Shown: positions 28,714 to 37,529 of the stretch, in pieces
How the letters are laid out: each line of letters opens with the position of its first letter
Position numbering within the stretch: position 1 is the first letter of the stretch
Assembly: GCF_042643485.1 (NCBI RefSeq)
Contig: NZ_JBHRSJ010000001.1
Location: 1 to 64,000, forward strand
Direction: 5' to 3'
Source of the DNA: Azotobacter bryophylli
GTDB lineage: Bacteria; Pseudomonadota; Gammaproteobacteria; Pseudomonadales; Pseudomonadaceae
DNA length: 64,000 nt
Made by a program: the position numbers and the translations under genes
Notes under the pieces: generated by a model
Told to the model about the DNA's origin: nothing
The model's input: the letters and a program-made list of their open reading frames with translations, nothing else
The model's database searches: none

Positions 28714-30363
28714 ATGCCGACCGTCATCGCCGAAACCCATGAGGTGACCAACCAGGTGCCGCCGCTGGACGGCGCCAATCTCTACCGCATCGACTTGCCG
28801 CTGCAGGAGTGGGTCCGCCGCTTCCACGGCGACTGGGCCAGCGATCGGCTGGAGGCCTACGGCGAGCTGGCCGGCGGTCCGCTGATGGCGGCGGGCTTTC
28901 TCGCCAACCAGAACCGGCCGCTGCTGCGCACCCACGATCGCTTCGGCCATCGCATCGACCAGGTGGACTTCCATCCGGCCTATCACGAGCTGATGCGCGC
29001 GGCCGTCTCCCACGGCCTGCACTCGCTGCCCTGGAGCGAGCCGCGCGCCGGCGCCCATGTCGCCCGCGCCGCCCTGATGTACCTGCACAACCAGATCGAG
29101 GCCGGTACCGCCTGCCCGCTGACCATGACCTTCGCCTGCGTGCCGACCCTGAGCCGCCAGCCGGAGATCGCCGCCCGCTGGCTGCCGCGGGTCATGGCCA
29201 CGGAGTACGACCCGCGCAACGTCCCCATGGAGAAGAAGGCCGGGGTCACCATCGGCATGGCCATGACCGAGAAGCAGGGCGGCACCGACCTGCGCGCCAA
29301 CACCACCCGCGCCTCGGCGATCGGCGCGACCGGGCCGGGGCAGGCCTACGAGCTGCTCGGCCACAAGTGGTTCTGCTCGGCGCCGATGAGCGACGCCTTC
29401 CTCACCCTGGCCTACAGCGACGGCGGCCTGTCCTGCTTCCTGCTGCCGCGCCACCGTCCGGACGGCAGTCGCAACGCCCTCTACATCCAGCGCCTGAAGG
29501 ACAAGCTGGGAAACTGGTCGAACGCCTCCGCCGAAGTGGAGTACCGCGGCGCCCTGGCCAAGATGGTCGGCGAGGAGGGACGCGGCCTGGCGGTGCTGAT
29601 GGAGATGGTCGGCCTGACCCGCTTCGACTGCATGATCGGCTCCAGCGCCCTGATGCGCCAGGCGCTGACCCAGGCCCTGCACCACTGCGCGCACCGTCTG
29701 GTCGGCGGCCAGGTGCTCGGCGAATACCACCTGATGCAGAACGTGCTGGCCGACCTGGCCCTGGAGAGCGAGGCCGCGCTGGCCCTCACCCTGCGCCTGG
29801 CACGGGCGATGGACCGGGCCGGGGAGGACGAGGGCGAGCGACATTTCGCCCGGCTGGCCACCGCCATCGGCAAGTACTGGATCTGCAAGCGCGCGCCGAC
29901 CCTGATCGGCGAGGCGGCCGAGTGCCTGGGTGGCGCAGGCTACGTGGAGGAGAGCATCCTGCCGCGGCTGTACCGCGAGGCGCCCGTCAACTCGATCTGG
30001 GAGGGCTCCGGCAACGTGCAGTGCCTGGATGTGCTGCGCGCCCTGGGCAAGGAACCGGCGACCCTCGATGCGTTGTTCGACGGGCTGGGCGACGGCGGCG
30101 GCGACCCGCGGCTGCGCGCGCGGATCGAGGCGCTCAAGGCAGAACTCGCCGACCCCGGCGAGGCACACTACCGCGCCCGCCGCCTGGTCGAGGAGCTGGC
30201 CCTGACGCTGCAGGCCCGCCTGCTCCTGGACAGCGGCAACGGCGCGGTGGCCGAAGCCTTCATCCGCAGCCGCCTGGGCGAGGGCGGGCGGGTGTTCGGC
30301 ACCCTGCCGCGGGGGCTCGCGGTCGAGGTGCTGCTGGAACGCAGCGCGCCGCAGCTGGAATAG
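28714..30363 (+). CDS. Acyl-CoA dehydrogenase, AidB-like
   Basis: 549 residues, longer than classical acyl-CoA dehydrogenases and like AidB/isovaleryl-CoA-dehydrogenase-type FAD proteins. The FAD-binding segments MAMTEKQGGTDLRANTT and GHKWFCSAPMSDAFL, the SCFLLPRHRPDG loop, and the C-terminal YREAPVNSIWEGSGNVQCLD are AidB-type. AidB-like proteins act in the alkylation response or as acyl-CoA dehydrogenases; which applies is not clear. It is convergent with pvsE, with only 7 bp between stops. Confidence 0.88.
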   Translation: MPTVIAETHEVTNQVPPLDGANLYRIDLPLQEWVRRFHGDWASDRLEAYGELAGGPLMAAGFLANQNRPLLRTHDRFGHRIDQVDFHPAYHELMRAAVSHGLHSLPWSEPRAGAHVARAALMYLHNQIEAGTACPLTMTFACVPTLSRQPEIAARWLPRVMATEYDPRNVPMEKKAGVTIGMAMTEKQGGTDLRANTTRASAIGATGPGQAYELLGHKWFCSAPMSDAFLTLAYSDGGLSCFLLPRHRPDGSRNALYIQRLKDKLGNWSNASAEVEYRGALAKMVGEEGRGLAVLMEMVGLTRFDCMIGSSALMRQALTQALHHCAHRLVGGQVLGEYHLMQNVLADLALESEAALALTLRLARAMDRAGEDEGERHFARLATAIGKYWICKRAPTLIGEAAECLGGAGYVEESILPRLYREAPVNSIWEGSGNVQCLDVLRALGKEPATLDALFDGLGDGGGDPRLRARIEALKAELADPGEAHYRARRLVEELALTLQARLLLDSGNGAVAEAFIRSRLGEGGRVFGTLPRGLAVEVLLERSAPQLE

Positions 30364-30370
30364 GCGGCGA

Positions 30371-31555
30371 TCAGGCCCCGATGAAGACCATCTGCGGCGG
30401 CTCGTGCATCAGGAAGTGCTGGTGCGAGATGTTCCAGGCGTAGGCGCCGGCCAGGGTGAACACCAAGAGGTCGCCGACCGCCAGGGCCGCCACGGGCTGC
30501 TGGCGGGCCAGCACGTCCTTGGGCGTGCACAACTGGCCGACCAGGGTCACCGGCTGGTTCTCCAGCTCGGCCGGTCGTTCGCCGCGCACCACCACGAAGG
30601 GATGGTCGTGGCCCTGGGCCGCGGGGGTGCGGAAGTGGTGGGTGCCGCCGCGGGCCACGGCGAAGTACTGGCCGTGGTTGCGCTTGATGTCCAGCACTTC
30701 CATCAGGTAGTAGCCGCAGGCGGCGGCGAGGAAGCGGCCGATCTCGAAACGGATGCGCGTCCCGGCCATGCCTTCCTCTTCGATCAGCGCCGCCAGCCCC
30801 GCGCAGAAGCCCGGCCAGTCGAAGGAGCGGGCATGGTCCCGGTAGTCGATGCCCATGCCGCCGCCGACGTTGAGCAGCGAAAGGTCCAGGCCGTGGCGCG
30901 CGTTCAACTGGCGGAAGCAGCGGAAGTAGCTGCGCAGCAGCTGCAGGTGGGCGCTGGTGTCCAACTGATGGGAAAGTAGGTGGAAGTGCAGGCCCTCGAG
31001 TTTCAGCCAGGGCTCGTCGGCGAGCAGCGCCAGGGCCTCGTCCAGGGCCTCCTCGTCGAGACCGAAGGGCGTCGGTTTGCCGCCCATCACCAGGCGGCTG
31101 TCCGGCGCTTCGTCGAGCCTGAGGTTGAGCCGCAGCAGCACCGGTGCCGGGCGCCCGTGGGCCCTGGCGACGGCGGCCAGGCGGCGCAGTTCGCCGAGGC
31201 TCTCCACGTGGAAGGCGGAGATCCCGCAGTCCATGGCGGCGGCCAGCTCGCTGTCCAGCTTGCCCGGGCCACCGAAGATCAGCGGCTTGTCCGGATGGCG
31301 CTCGTGGAGCCAGCGCAGCTCGCCGCCGGAGGCCGCCTCGAAGCCGTCGACCCAGGGTGCCAGGGTGCGCAGGATCGGCGCCTCGGGGTTGGCCTTGGCG
31401 GCGTAGAACAGCTCGCAGCCGGCCGGCAGCGCCGCGCGCAGGGTGCGGGCGTGGCGCGCCAGCGCCGGCAGGTCGTAGAGATAGGCGCACAGCGGCTCGC
31501 GGCGGTCGCGGCGCAGCTCGGCGATGGCTTCGCGGACGGAAGCGGGCAGGTTCAT
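30371..31555 (-). CDS. pvsE: Vibrioferrin biosynthesis PLP decarboxylase PvsE
   Basis: 394 residues, fold-III PLP decarboxylase of the Orn/DAP/Arg family. The Schiff-base lysine is K54 in CELFYAAKANPE. Other markers are GFEAASGGELRWL, FHLLSHQLD, LNVGGGMGIDY, EIGRFLAAACGYY and the closing GAYAWNISHQHFLMHEPP. In vibrioferrin assembly PvsE is known to decarboxylate the O-citryl-serine intermediate to give the ethanolamine unit. It is last in the ATGA-coupled pvs operon. Confidence 0.9.
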   Translation of the reverse strand: MNLPASVREAIAELRRDRREPLCAYLYDLPALARHARTLRAALPAGCELFYAAKANPEAPILRTLAPWVDGFEAASGGELRWLHERHPDKPLIFGGPGKLDSELAAAMDCGISAFHVESLGELRRLAAVARAHGRPAPVLLRLNLRLDEAPDSRLVMGGKPTPFGLDEEALDEALALLADEPWLKLEGLHFHLLSHQLDTSAHLQLLRSYFRCFRQLNARHGLDLSLLNVGGGMGIDYRDHARSFDWPGFCAGLAALIEEEGMAGTRIRFEIGRFLAAACGYYLMEVLDIKRNHGQYFAVARGGTHHFRTPAAQGHDHPFVVVRGERPAELENQPVTLVGQLCTPKDVLARQQPVAALAVGDLLVFTLAGAYAWNISHQHFLMHEPPQMVFIGA

Positions 31556-33348
31556 CGGCAGTCTCCCCGGCAGGCAGCGGTCAGCGGGTTGGGCAGGGCG
31601 GTGTAGCCGGCCTCGCGGTCGGCCTTGCGCAGCAGGCGGGTCATGAAGTTCTCCTTGCTCGGCAGCGGCGCGCCGGCGCACAGCTCGCGCAGTGCCGGCG
31701 GGTCGCCGAGCGGTGCGCGCTGCGCTTCGAGGAGCTCGGCGATCTCCCTCCACAGACACTGCTCCAGCGCCGCGTCGCCGCCGGCCAGGTGGAACACCGC
31801 CTCGCCCAGGTTGTTGACCAGGGTGCAGTAGGCGACCCGCTTCCAGGCCTTGTCGGCGTCGTAGTGCAGCGAGGTGCGGGTGCGTTCGTCGAGGTGGGCG
31901 AGGCGCTCGGCCGGCCAGTGCTCGGGGACCAGCTTGGTGCCTTCCAGGTCGCGGATCCACACCCGGCAGGGCAGGCCCTGCGCGTCGAAGCCGAGCAGGG
32001 TGTTCTGCAGGTGCGGCTCCAGCACCACGCCGTGGCGGAACAGGCAGTGCAGCGAGCCGCCCAGCAGCAGTTCGGCGTAGGCGCGCAGCCAGCGCCGCGC
32101 GGCCTCGGCCGGGGCGACGCCGAGTCGGGCCGCGCACTGCGCGATCAGCGGCTGGCAGGCGCTGCCGCCGTCCAGGTTCCAGGTGAACAGGGCCATGGCC
32201 ACCCGCGGCCGGTGGCGCGCGCGGCTGGCCGCGTCGAGGTTCTGCCGGTAGAGGATGCCGAAGCACTCGGTGACTTCGCGGGCCTCCTCTGCGCTGCCGT
32301 GGGCGGACAGGTCCAGGGTGCTGGCGGCCGGCTCGGGCATCAGCGCGAAGCCCGGCTGGCGCTCGTCCAGCTCGCGCATCAGCGGGTCGAGCAGGCGGGT
32401 CAGGGCCACCGCGCTGTCCAGTTCGTACCAGGCGTTCTTGCGCACGCAGTTGGTCAGCCGCACATGGATCGAGAACTTGAGGAAGTGGCTCAGTTCCGGG
32501 TGGTAGAGGGTGCGCACCGAGGAGGTCGGGTAGAGCGCCAGGCCCTGCGGGCCGAGGTATTCCAGCAGGCCGAGGTCGCGTACCCGGCGGACCAGCGGGT
32601 CGGCCAGCACCCGGGAAACCTCCCAGGGGTGGCAGGGGTAGAGGTCGTCGGCCCCGGCGATCCGCGCCAGCAGGCCGCGCGGGTCGTCGCCCTGGTGGCG
32701 GACCAGGGTCGGATCGACGCGGAACCAGTGCAGCGGGAACTGCGCGCCGACCTCCGGCGAGCAGGCCAGCAGGTCGGCCTCGGAGACGCCGTCGCGGCTC
32801 TTCGGCGTCGGGTGCAGGGCGTGGCCCCAGACCTGGCCCTGTTCGGAGAGCAAGAGGCTGTCCATCGGCTCATGGCTGTCCGTCGGCTCGCGGCTGCCGG
32901 CCGGCTCCTGGTTGGCGGCGCGGGCGTGGTGAAGGAAGGTACGGGTGACGCGCAGGCTGTTGTCGATCTGTTCGAGCAGTTCGCCGTGGCGCTCCGGGCC
33001 GTTCAGCGGGGCGAGCAGCAGGCGCGCCAGTTCGGTGGCGTCCAGCGGCCGCCAGCCCTGGCCGAGCCCCTTGAAGTAGGGCGCGCTGACGAAGCGGCAG
33101 CGGCCGAGCGCGCTGGTGCGGTCGGCGAGCAGCGCCAGGCGGCTGCCGTCGGCCAGCCGGATGTCGACGCAGCGGCCTTCGGCGTGGCGCAGGGTCATGG
33201 GCAGGTCTTGGGCCTGGCAGTCGAGGCAGGCCTCGCCGCGGGGCAGGGCGTACTCGCGCAGGTAGCAGTTGAGCAGGCAGTCGATGGCGTGGCGCTGGGC
33301 CTCGCCGTCGAGGCGGCGCTGCTGGGGAGAGCGGGCGACTGGGGTCAT
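31552..33348 (-). CDS. pvsD: NIS siderophore synthetase PvsD (IucA/IucC family)
   Basis: 598 residues. IucA/IucC hallmarks are YPCHPWEVSRVLAD, YPTSSVRTLYHPE, KFSIHVRLTNCVRK and the FhuF-like C-terminal region with HGVVLEPHLQNTLLGFD and RDLEGTKLVPEHW. In the vibrioferrin pathway PvsD condenses citrate with L-serine. A linker near residues 146-163 contains a threefold hexapeptide repeat (QEPAGS, REPTDS, HEPMDS) that looks like a local tandem duplication. It overlaps pvsC and pvsE by 4 bp each. Confidence 0.92.
   Translation of the reverse strand: MTPVARSPQQRRLDGEAQRHAIDCLLNCYLREYALPRGEACLDCQAQDLPMTLRHAEGRCVDIRLADGSRLALLADRTSALGRCRFVSAPYFKGLGQGWRPLDATELARLLLAPLNGPERHGELLEQIDNSLRVTRTFLHHARAANQEPAGSREPTDSHEPMDSLLLSEQGQVWGHALHPTPKSRDGVSEADLLACSPEVGAQFPLHWFRVDPTLVRHQGDDPRGLLARIAGADDLYPCHPWEVSRVLADPLVRRVRDLGLLEYLGPQGLALYPTSSVRTLYHPELSHFLKFSIHVRLTNCVRKNAWYELDSAVALTRLLDPLMRELDERQPGFALMPEPAASTLDLSAHGSAEEAREVTECFGILYRQNLDAASRARHRPRVAMALFTWNLDGGSACQPLIAQCAARLGVAPAEAARRWLRAYAELLLGGSLHCLFRHGVVLEPHLQNTLLGFDAQGLPCRVWIRDLEGTKLVPEHWPAERLAHLDERTRTSLHYDADKAWKRVAYCTLVNNLGEAVFHLAGGDAALEQCLWREIAELLEAQRAPLGDPPALRELCAGAPLPSKENFMTRLLRKADREAGYTALPNPLTAACRGDCR
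32860..32913 (-). repeat. Three 18-bp tandem repeats in pvsD
   Basis: On the plus strand, GTCCATCGGCTCATGGCT and GTCCGTCGGCTCGCGGCT are adjacent and agree at 15 of 18 bases. A third more diverged copy (GCCGGCCGGCTCCTGGTT) follows. They encode the repeated xEPxxS hexapeptides in a linker of PvsD, in frame. Confidence 0.7.
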
Positions 33349-34487
33349 GGGGCGGTCTCCGGCGAACGGGTGAGGAGCGGATAGGTCACGGCCAGCGCGG
33401 CGAGCGCGGCCAGGCAGGCGATCAGGAAGGGCATGGCGACGCCGTAGCGCTGGCAGGCCAGTCCGGCGACCAGGCCGGCGGCGGTGCCGGCCCATTTGCC
33501 GCTGGCGTCGAACCAGCCGAACAGCCGTCCGGCGCCGCCGGCGCGGCGGCGTTCGGCCAGGCAGCGGTGCAGGCCGACGAAGGCCAGCAGCATGCCCAGT
33601 CCGGCGAGCAGGCGCAGGGCGAACAGCAGCTCGGCCGGCAGGCGCAGGAACTGCAGCAGGTTGCCCAGCGCCAGCAGGACGAGGCCGGCCGGCAGCAGCG
33701 GGCCGCCGAGGCGCTGGACCCAGGGCAGGGCGAGCAGGTAGACCAGGTGCGGCAGGCTGTAGAGCAGGCCGATCAGCGCGTCGTCGTTCAGCCCCAGGGC
33801 TTCGCCGTAGGGCATGAAGTAGGGAAAGGTCACCACCATGGCGAAGCTGAACAGGAACTGCACGGCGAGCAGGCGCAGCAGGTCCGCCGGCAGCTCGGTC
33901 GCGCCCGGCGTGCCGGCCGGGTGTCGCCGCGGCCGCGGCGCGTCGGCCGGCAGCGGCAGGACCAGCGCGAACGCCAGCAGCGGCAGCCAGGCCAGGTAGC
34001 GGTACAGCTCGATGCCCAGCCCGGCATCGGCCAGCAGGCCGACCAGCACCGGGCCGCTGAGCATCGCCAGGCGCGCCGAGTACTGGGTCAGGTTGAGGGC
34101 GCGGGACAGGCCTTCGCCCTGCAGCTGGGTCGCCAGGTAGGCGTTGGAGGCCGCCATGGCGCCGCCGAAGGTGCCCTGGACGACCAGCGCCAGGGCGAAG
34201 ACCGCCAGGTTCGGGCTGAAGCCGGCGAGCAGGAAGCCGGCGGCCAGGCCGGCGTGGGCGCGCAGCAGCGACAGCCGGCAGCCGTGGCGGTCGGCCAGGC
34301 GGCCCCAGAGCGGTGCCGCCAGCGCGGTGCACAGGGTCGGCAGCACGTAGAGCGCGCCGATGCTCCAGGTCGGCACCGCGCTGCCGAGGTCGGCGAGGAT
34401 GCGCGGCAGGAACAGCGGCACGCCGAGGGCGGTGAAGGCCGACAGGTAGTGGCCGAGCAGCACGCTGGCGGTCAGGCGCCGGGGCAT
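33345..34487 (-). CDS. pvsC: Siderophore exporter PvsC (MFS)
   Basis: 380 residues with 11-12 hydrophobic segments. The MFS loop-2/3 motif is GRLADRHGCRLS after TM2. Position between the two NIS synthetases and family match the vibrioferrin exporter PvsC, which secretes the finished siderophore across the inner membrane by proton antiport. The start at ATG 34487 lies inside the 3' end of pvsB (16-bp overlap), with GGAG-like sequence upstream; its stop overlaps pvsD in ATGA. Confidence 0.88.
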   Translation of the reverse strand: MPRRLTASVLLGHYLSAFTALGVPLFLPRILADLGSAVPTWSIGALYVLPTLCTALAAPLWGRLADRHGCRLSLLRAHAGLAAGFLLAGFSPNLAVFALALVVQGTFGGAMAASNAYLATQLQGEGLSRALNLTQYSARLAMLSGPVLVGLLADAGLGIELYRYLAWLPLLAFALVLPLPADAPRPRRHPAGTPGATELPADLLRLLAVQFLFSFAMVVTFPYFMPYGEALGLNDDALIGLLYSLPHLVYLLALPWVQRLGGPLLPAGLVLLALGNLLQFLRLPAELLFALRLLAGLGMLLAFVGLHRCLAERRRAGGAGRLFGWFDASGKWAGTAAGLVAGLACQRYGVAMPFLIACLAALAALAVTYPLLTRSPETAP

Positions 34488-36253
34488 GGGGCCGGCTCCT
34501 GGAGGAAGTTCGCCGCGCTGTAGCCGTAGAACTTGTTGATGTCGGCCGCGCCGGAGCGCTCCTTGCTGAACAGGCTGCCGGCGCTGAGCAGGTACTTCAC
34601 CGGCAGTTTCGGGGCGGCGAGCAGGAAGCGGCGCGCCTCGGCGACCGCCACGCCCTCGTCCTCCAGCGCGTCGAGCGCGGCGCGCAGGCGTCGGCGCAGC
34701 ACGGCGTAGAGCGCCTCGCGACCGGCCAGGCCAGCCTCGGCCATGGCTTCCAGCGGCGCGACGATGTTCAGCTGCAGGGTGATGGTGCAGAACATCTCCG
34801 CCAGCGGGCGGGCCTCGGCGACGCGGATCCGCTCGTCGCGCAGCTCGGTCAGGCGCGGCGCCAGGTCCGGGCAGGCGGCGGCGAAGCGCGCCGGCCAGAG
34901 CCGCGCGGCGTCGTTGTCCTTCATCAGCAGGCGCAGCGGCCGGCCGGCCTCGAACAGCAGCACGGCATTCTGCTGGTTGGCCTCCAGGGCGATGCCGTAG
35001 CGCAGCCACAGGCGCAGGTGCACGGCGAGCAGCAGGTCGAGGTAGTCCTGCCACCAGGCCATCAGATCGCCACTGCCGAAGCGCTCGACCAGCGCTTCGA
35101 CCAGCAGCCGGCCGTCCGGCAGGCGGCTGGCCAGGGCGGCCACCGGCACCGGGGTGGCCCGCTCCAGGCCCTCCGGGTAGCGTCGCAGGATGTAGGCCAG
35201 ATGGCGCTCGCCGGCGGCGTGGCCGCCGTGCCGCTCGTCGACGTGCACATAGCGCGCGCCGAGCTGGTCGTCGCGGGCGGCGAGGGCTTCGAGGACGGTC
35301 TGGAACCAGTGGCCGTCGTACAGGGTGCTCGGCTTGATCAGGCGCAGGTTGCGCGCGCCGAGAGTGCGTACCGAGAGCGGCAGCTTGAGGTGCCAGTGCG
35401 GCTCCCCGACGCACAGCACGGTGCGCACCGAGAGGGTCGGCTCCACTTCCAGGGCGCTCTCCGGCGCGCGTAGACAGCCCTCCGGCAGGCCGTGGGCGTC
35501 CAGTTCGGGCCAGGTCAGCGGGTGCACCGGCAGCAGCGCATGGCTCGCCTCCAGCGCCGGGTCCAGGCCGACCTCGGGAAAGCTCGGCCAGAACGCCGGC
35601 GGCGCGCCGGTCCGTTCGAGGATCGCCCTGGGTACCGCCAGCCAGTTGAGTCGGAAGCGCGGTGCGAATTCCGGGGCGTAGCCCTGCAGGGCCGCGGCGT
35701 CGAAGCCGCTCTTGGCCCGCGCGGTGGGGTAGAAGGGATGGTCCAGGTAGCTGGCCAGGCGGTCGATGCCGAGCAGGCGCCGGCCCCAGTCGGGCTCGTC
35801 GAGGACCGCGCCCAGCGCGCCGGCCCGGGCGGCGTAGGCCTCGCGGCACAGGCGACGGTGCTCGACCGCGCAGTCGGCCTCCGCCAGATAGTCGGCGAAC
35901 AGCGCCAGGCTCTCGGCGTCGAGATCCGCGGCCAGGTGCTCCAGCCAGCGCCGGTAGCCCTGCTCCAGCTGCACGTGCTCGCCCTGGCGGCGCAGCCAAC
36001 GGTCGCCGACCGCGCTCCAGTCCTGCAGCGGCGCGCCGCGGCGCACCGGCAGCCAGAGTTCGCCGCAGCCCAGGTGGTCGATGCACAGCCAGTCGGGTTC
36101 CGCCGGCTGCGGCCAGTGGGTGGCCAGCTCCGCCGGTAGGGCTGCGACGCGCGCCCGGCCGAGCAGGCCGCGGATGTCCTCGCGCAGGCAGCAGTCGAGG
36201 ATGCGCTGGCCGATGGCCGCGCGGTCTTGTTGGTCGAGATTATCCGGGCTCAT
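34472..36253 (-). CDS. pvsB: NIS siderophore synthetase PvsB (IucA/IucC family)
   Basis: 593 residues. Family markers: HPFYPTARAKSGF, LLPVHPLTWPELDAHG, EPTLSVRTVLCV, LKLPLSVRTLGARNLR, then the C-terminal GIALEANQQNAVLLFEAG and LMKDNDAARLW. In the known pathway PvsB performs the final condensation joining the two half-molecules, one containing alanine/2-oxoglutarate and the other citrate/ethanolamine. Its ATG overlaps the pvsA stop in ATGA. Confidence 0.92.
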   Translation of the reverse strand: MSPDNLDQQDRAAIGQRILDCCLREDIRGLLGRARVAALPAELATHWPQPAEPDWLCIDHLGCGELWLPVRRGAPLQDWSAVGDRWLRRQGEHVQLEQGYRRWLEHLAADLDAESLALFADYLAEADCAVEHRRLCREAYAARAGALGAVLDEPDWGRRLLGIDRLASYLDHPFYPTARAKSGFDAAALQGYAPEFAPRFRLNWLAVPRAILERTGAPPAFWPSFPEVGLDPALEASHALLPVHPLTWPELDAHGLPEGCLRAPESALEVEPTLSVRTVLCVGEPHWHLKLPLSVRTLGARNLRLIKPSTLYDGHWFQTVLEALAARDDQLGARYVHVDERHGGHAAGERHLAYILRRYPEGLERATPVPVAALASRLPDGRLLVEALVERFGSGDLMAWWQDYLDLLLAVHLRLWLRYGIALEANQQNAVLLFEAGRPLRLLMKDNDAARLWPARFAAACPDLAPRLTELRDERIRVAEARPLAEMFCTITLQLNIVAPLEAMAEAGLAGREALYAVLRRRLRAALDALEDEGVAVAEARRFLLAAPKLPVKYLLSAGSLFSKERSGAADINKFYGYSAANFLQEPAPCPGA

Positions 36254-37449
36254 GCCAGCTCCCAGCGCAGGTCGCTGCGCGCGGCGGCGAAGCGCGCGGC
36301 GAGCGCGGCCTCGTCGGGGGCGATCAGGCGCAGTACGCCCAGGTAGTCCTTGTTCGAGTGGCTGAGGCGGATCTCCTCGCCGACCTCGCGCAGCGCGCAG
36401 TAGTCGACCCAGTGGCCGTCGTCCTCTTCCCGGAAGCTCGGGCTGGCTGCCAGCAGACGGCCGTCGCGCGGGGCGACCAGGTAGTGCACCAGGGCTTCGG
36501 CGCCGCTGCTTTCGCTCTCTTCCAGCGGCTCGCCCAGGTGCAGGGCGAGGATGCGCTCGAACCAGCCCTGCGGCAGCAGGCGGTCGAGGAGGAACTCGCG
36601 GCCATCGCCGATGCTGCGGTAGTTGATCTCCACCAGCACCGGGCCGTCGGCGGTGAGGATGAACTCGCTGTGGCAGACCCCGAAGTTGACGCCGAAGGCG
36701 GCCACCTGGGCCAGCGCCGCCTGGCGCGCGCCGCGGCTCAGCGGGCCGTTCCAGCGCGCCTCCAGCTCGACGAAGTGCGGCGGCGACGAGAGCGTCACGT
36801 CGAAGCCGCCGATGGCCTGCAGATTCTGGCCGTCGCCGAGGGTCTCCAGGGTGAACAGCGGCCCCTGCAGGTAGGCCTCCAGCAGCAGCGCGCGGTTCGG
36901 CTGGCGCTGCCAGAAGGCCTCGCAGTAGGCGGCCAGTTCGCCGGCGTTGCGGCACAGCTGCACGTCCAGGCTGGCGACGCCCTCGCGCGGCTTGGCCACC
37001 AGCGGGAAGGGGGCATCGCTCGGCAGCGCCGCGCCGGGAGTGAGCACCCGGAACCAGGGGCCGGGCAGGCCGAGGCGCTGCAGGCGCTCGCGCATCTCCG
37101 CCTTGTTCTTCGCCGCGTGGCAGATCCGCCAGTCCTTGCCGGGGCAGTCGAAGGCCTCGGCCACCAGCGCGCAGCTGGTCTGCAGGTGGTCGCTGTTGGA
37201 GAACACCGCCCGCGGGCGCAGGCCCTGGGCGTGCAGCAGTTCGATCACCGCCAGCGGGTTGAACACGTCGCACTCGAGGATCTCCAGCGCGTCGATCTCG
37301 ATTTCGGCGTCGGCCAGGTGGCGCCAGTGGCCCTGGGCGTGGTCGGTGACGAGCAGCAGCGGGTGTCCGCGCCGCCGGGCGGCGGGCAGGAAGCCCTCGC
37401 AGACGGCGTGGGTGGCGACGTGACTGAGGATGACGATGGGCCTTGGCAT
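36250..37449 (-). CDS. pvsA: ATP-grasp ligase PvsA
   Basis: 399 residues, ATP-grasp amide ligase. Visible elements: an N-terminal Rossmann-like VILSHVATHAVCEGFLPA, KNKAEMRERL before the ATP lid, PLVAKPREGVASLDVQL, and the Mg-binding VLVEINYRSIGDG. In vibrioferrin biosynthesis PvsA-type enzymes join L-alanine to 2-oxoglutarate-derived material. The start at 37449 is set by homology and a GGAG-type site; the 80 bp upstream contains a hairpin after the receptor gene. Confidence 0.88.
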   Translation of the reverse strand: MPRPIVILSHVATHAVCEGFLPAARRRGHPLLLVTDHAQGHWRHLADAEIEIDALEILECDVFNPLAVIELLHAQGLRPRAVFSNSDHLQTSCALVAEAFDCPGKDWRICHAAKNKAEMRERLQRLGLPGPWFRVLTPGAALPSDAPFPLVAKPREGVASLDVQLCRNAGELAAYCEAFWQRQPNRALLLEAYLQGPLFTLETLGDGQNLQAIGGFDVTLSSPPHFVELEARWNGPLSRGARQAALAQVAAFGVNFGVCHSEFILTADGPVLVEINYRSIGDGREFLLDRLLPQGWFERILALHLGEPLEESESSGAEALVHYLVAPRDGRLLAASPSFREEDDGHWVDYCALREVGEEIRLSHSNKDYLGVLRLIAPDEAALAARFAAARSDLRWELA

Positions 37450-37468
37450 GGCGTTCTCCGGGCAGGGG

Positions 37469-37492
37469 CCGTCCGGCCGTGAGGCTGGACGG
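37469..37492 (-). other. Hairpin between receptor gene and pvsA
   Basis: CCGTCCGGCC and GGCTGGACGG pair around GTGA with one mismatch. No T-run follows, so it is more likely an mRNA processing or attenuation structure that sets different levels of receptor and biosynthetic proteins than a full terminator. Confidence 0.45.
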
Positions 37493-37529
37493 CGATGCCT
37501 GCAGATGGATGCGGGTTGGGGAGGGTGGA

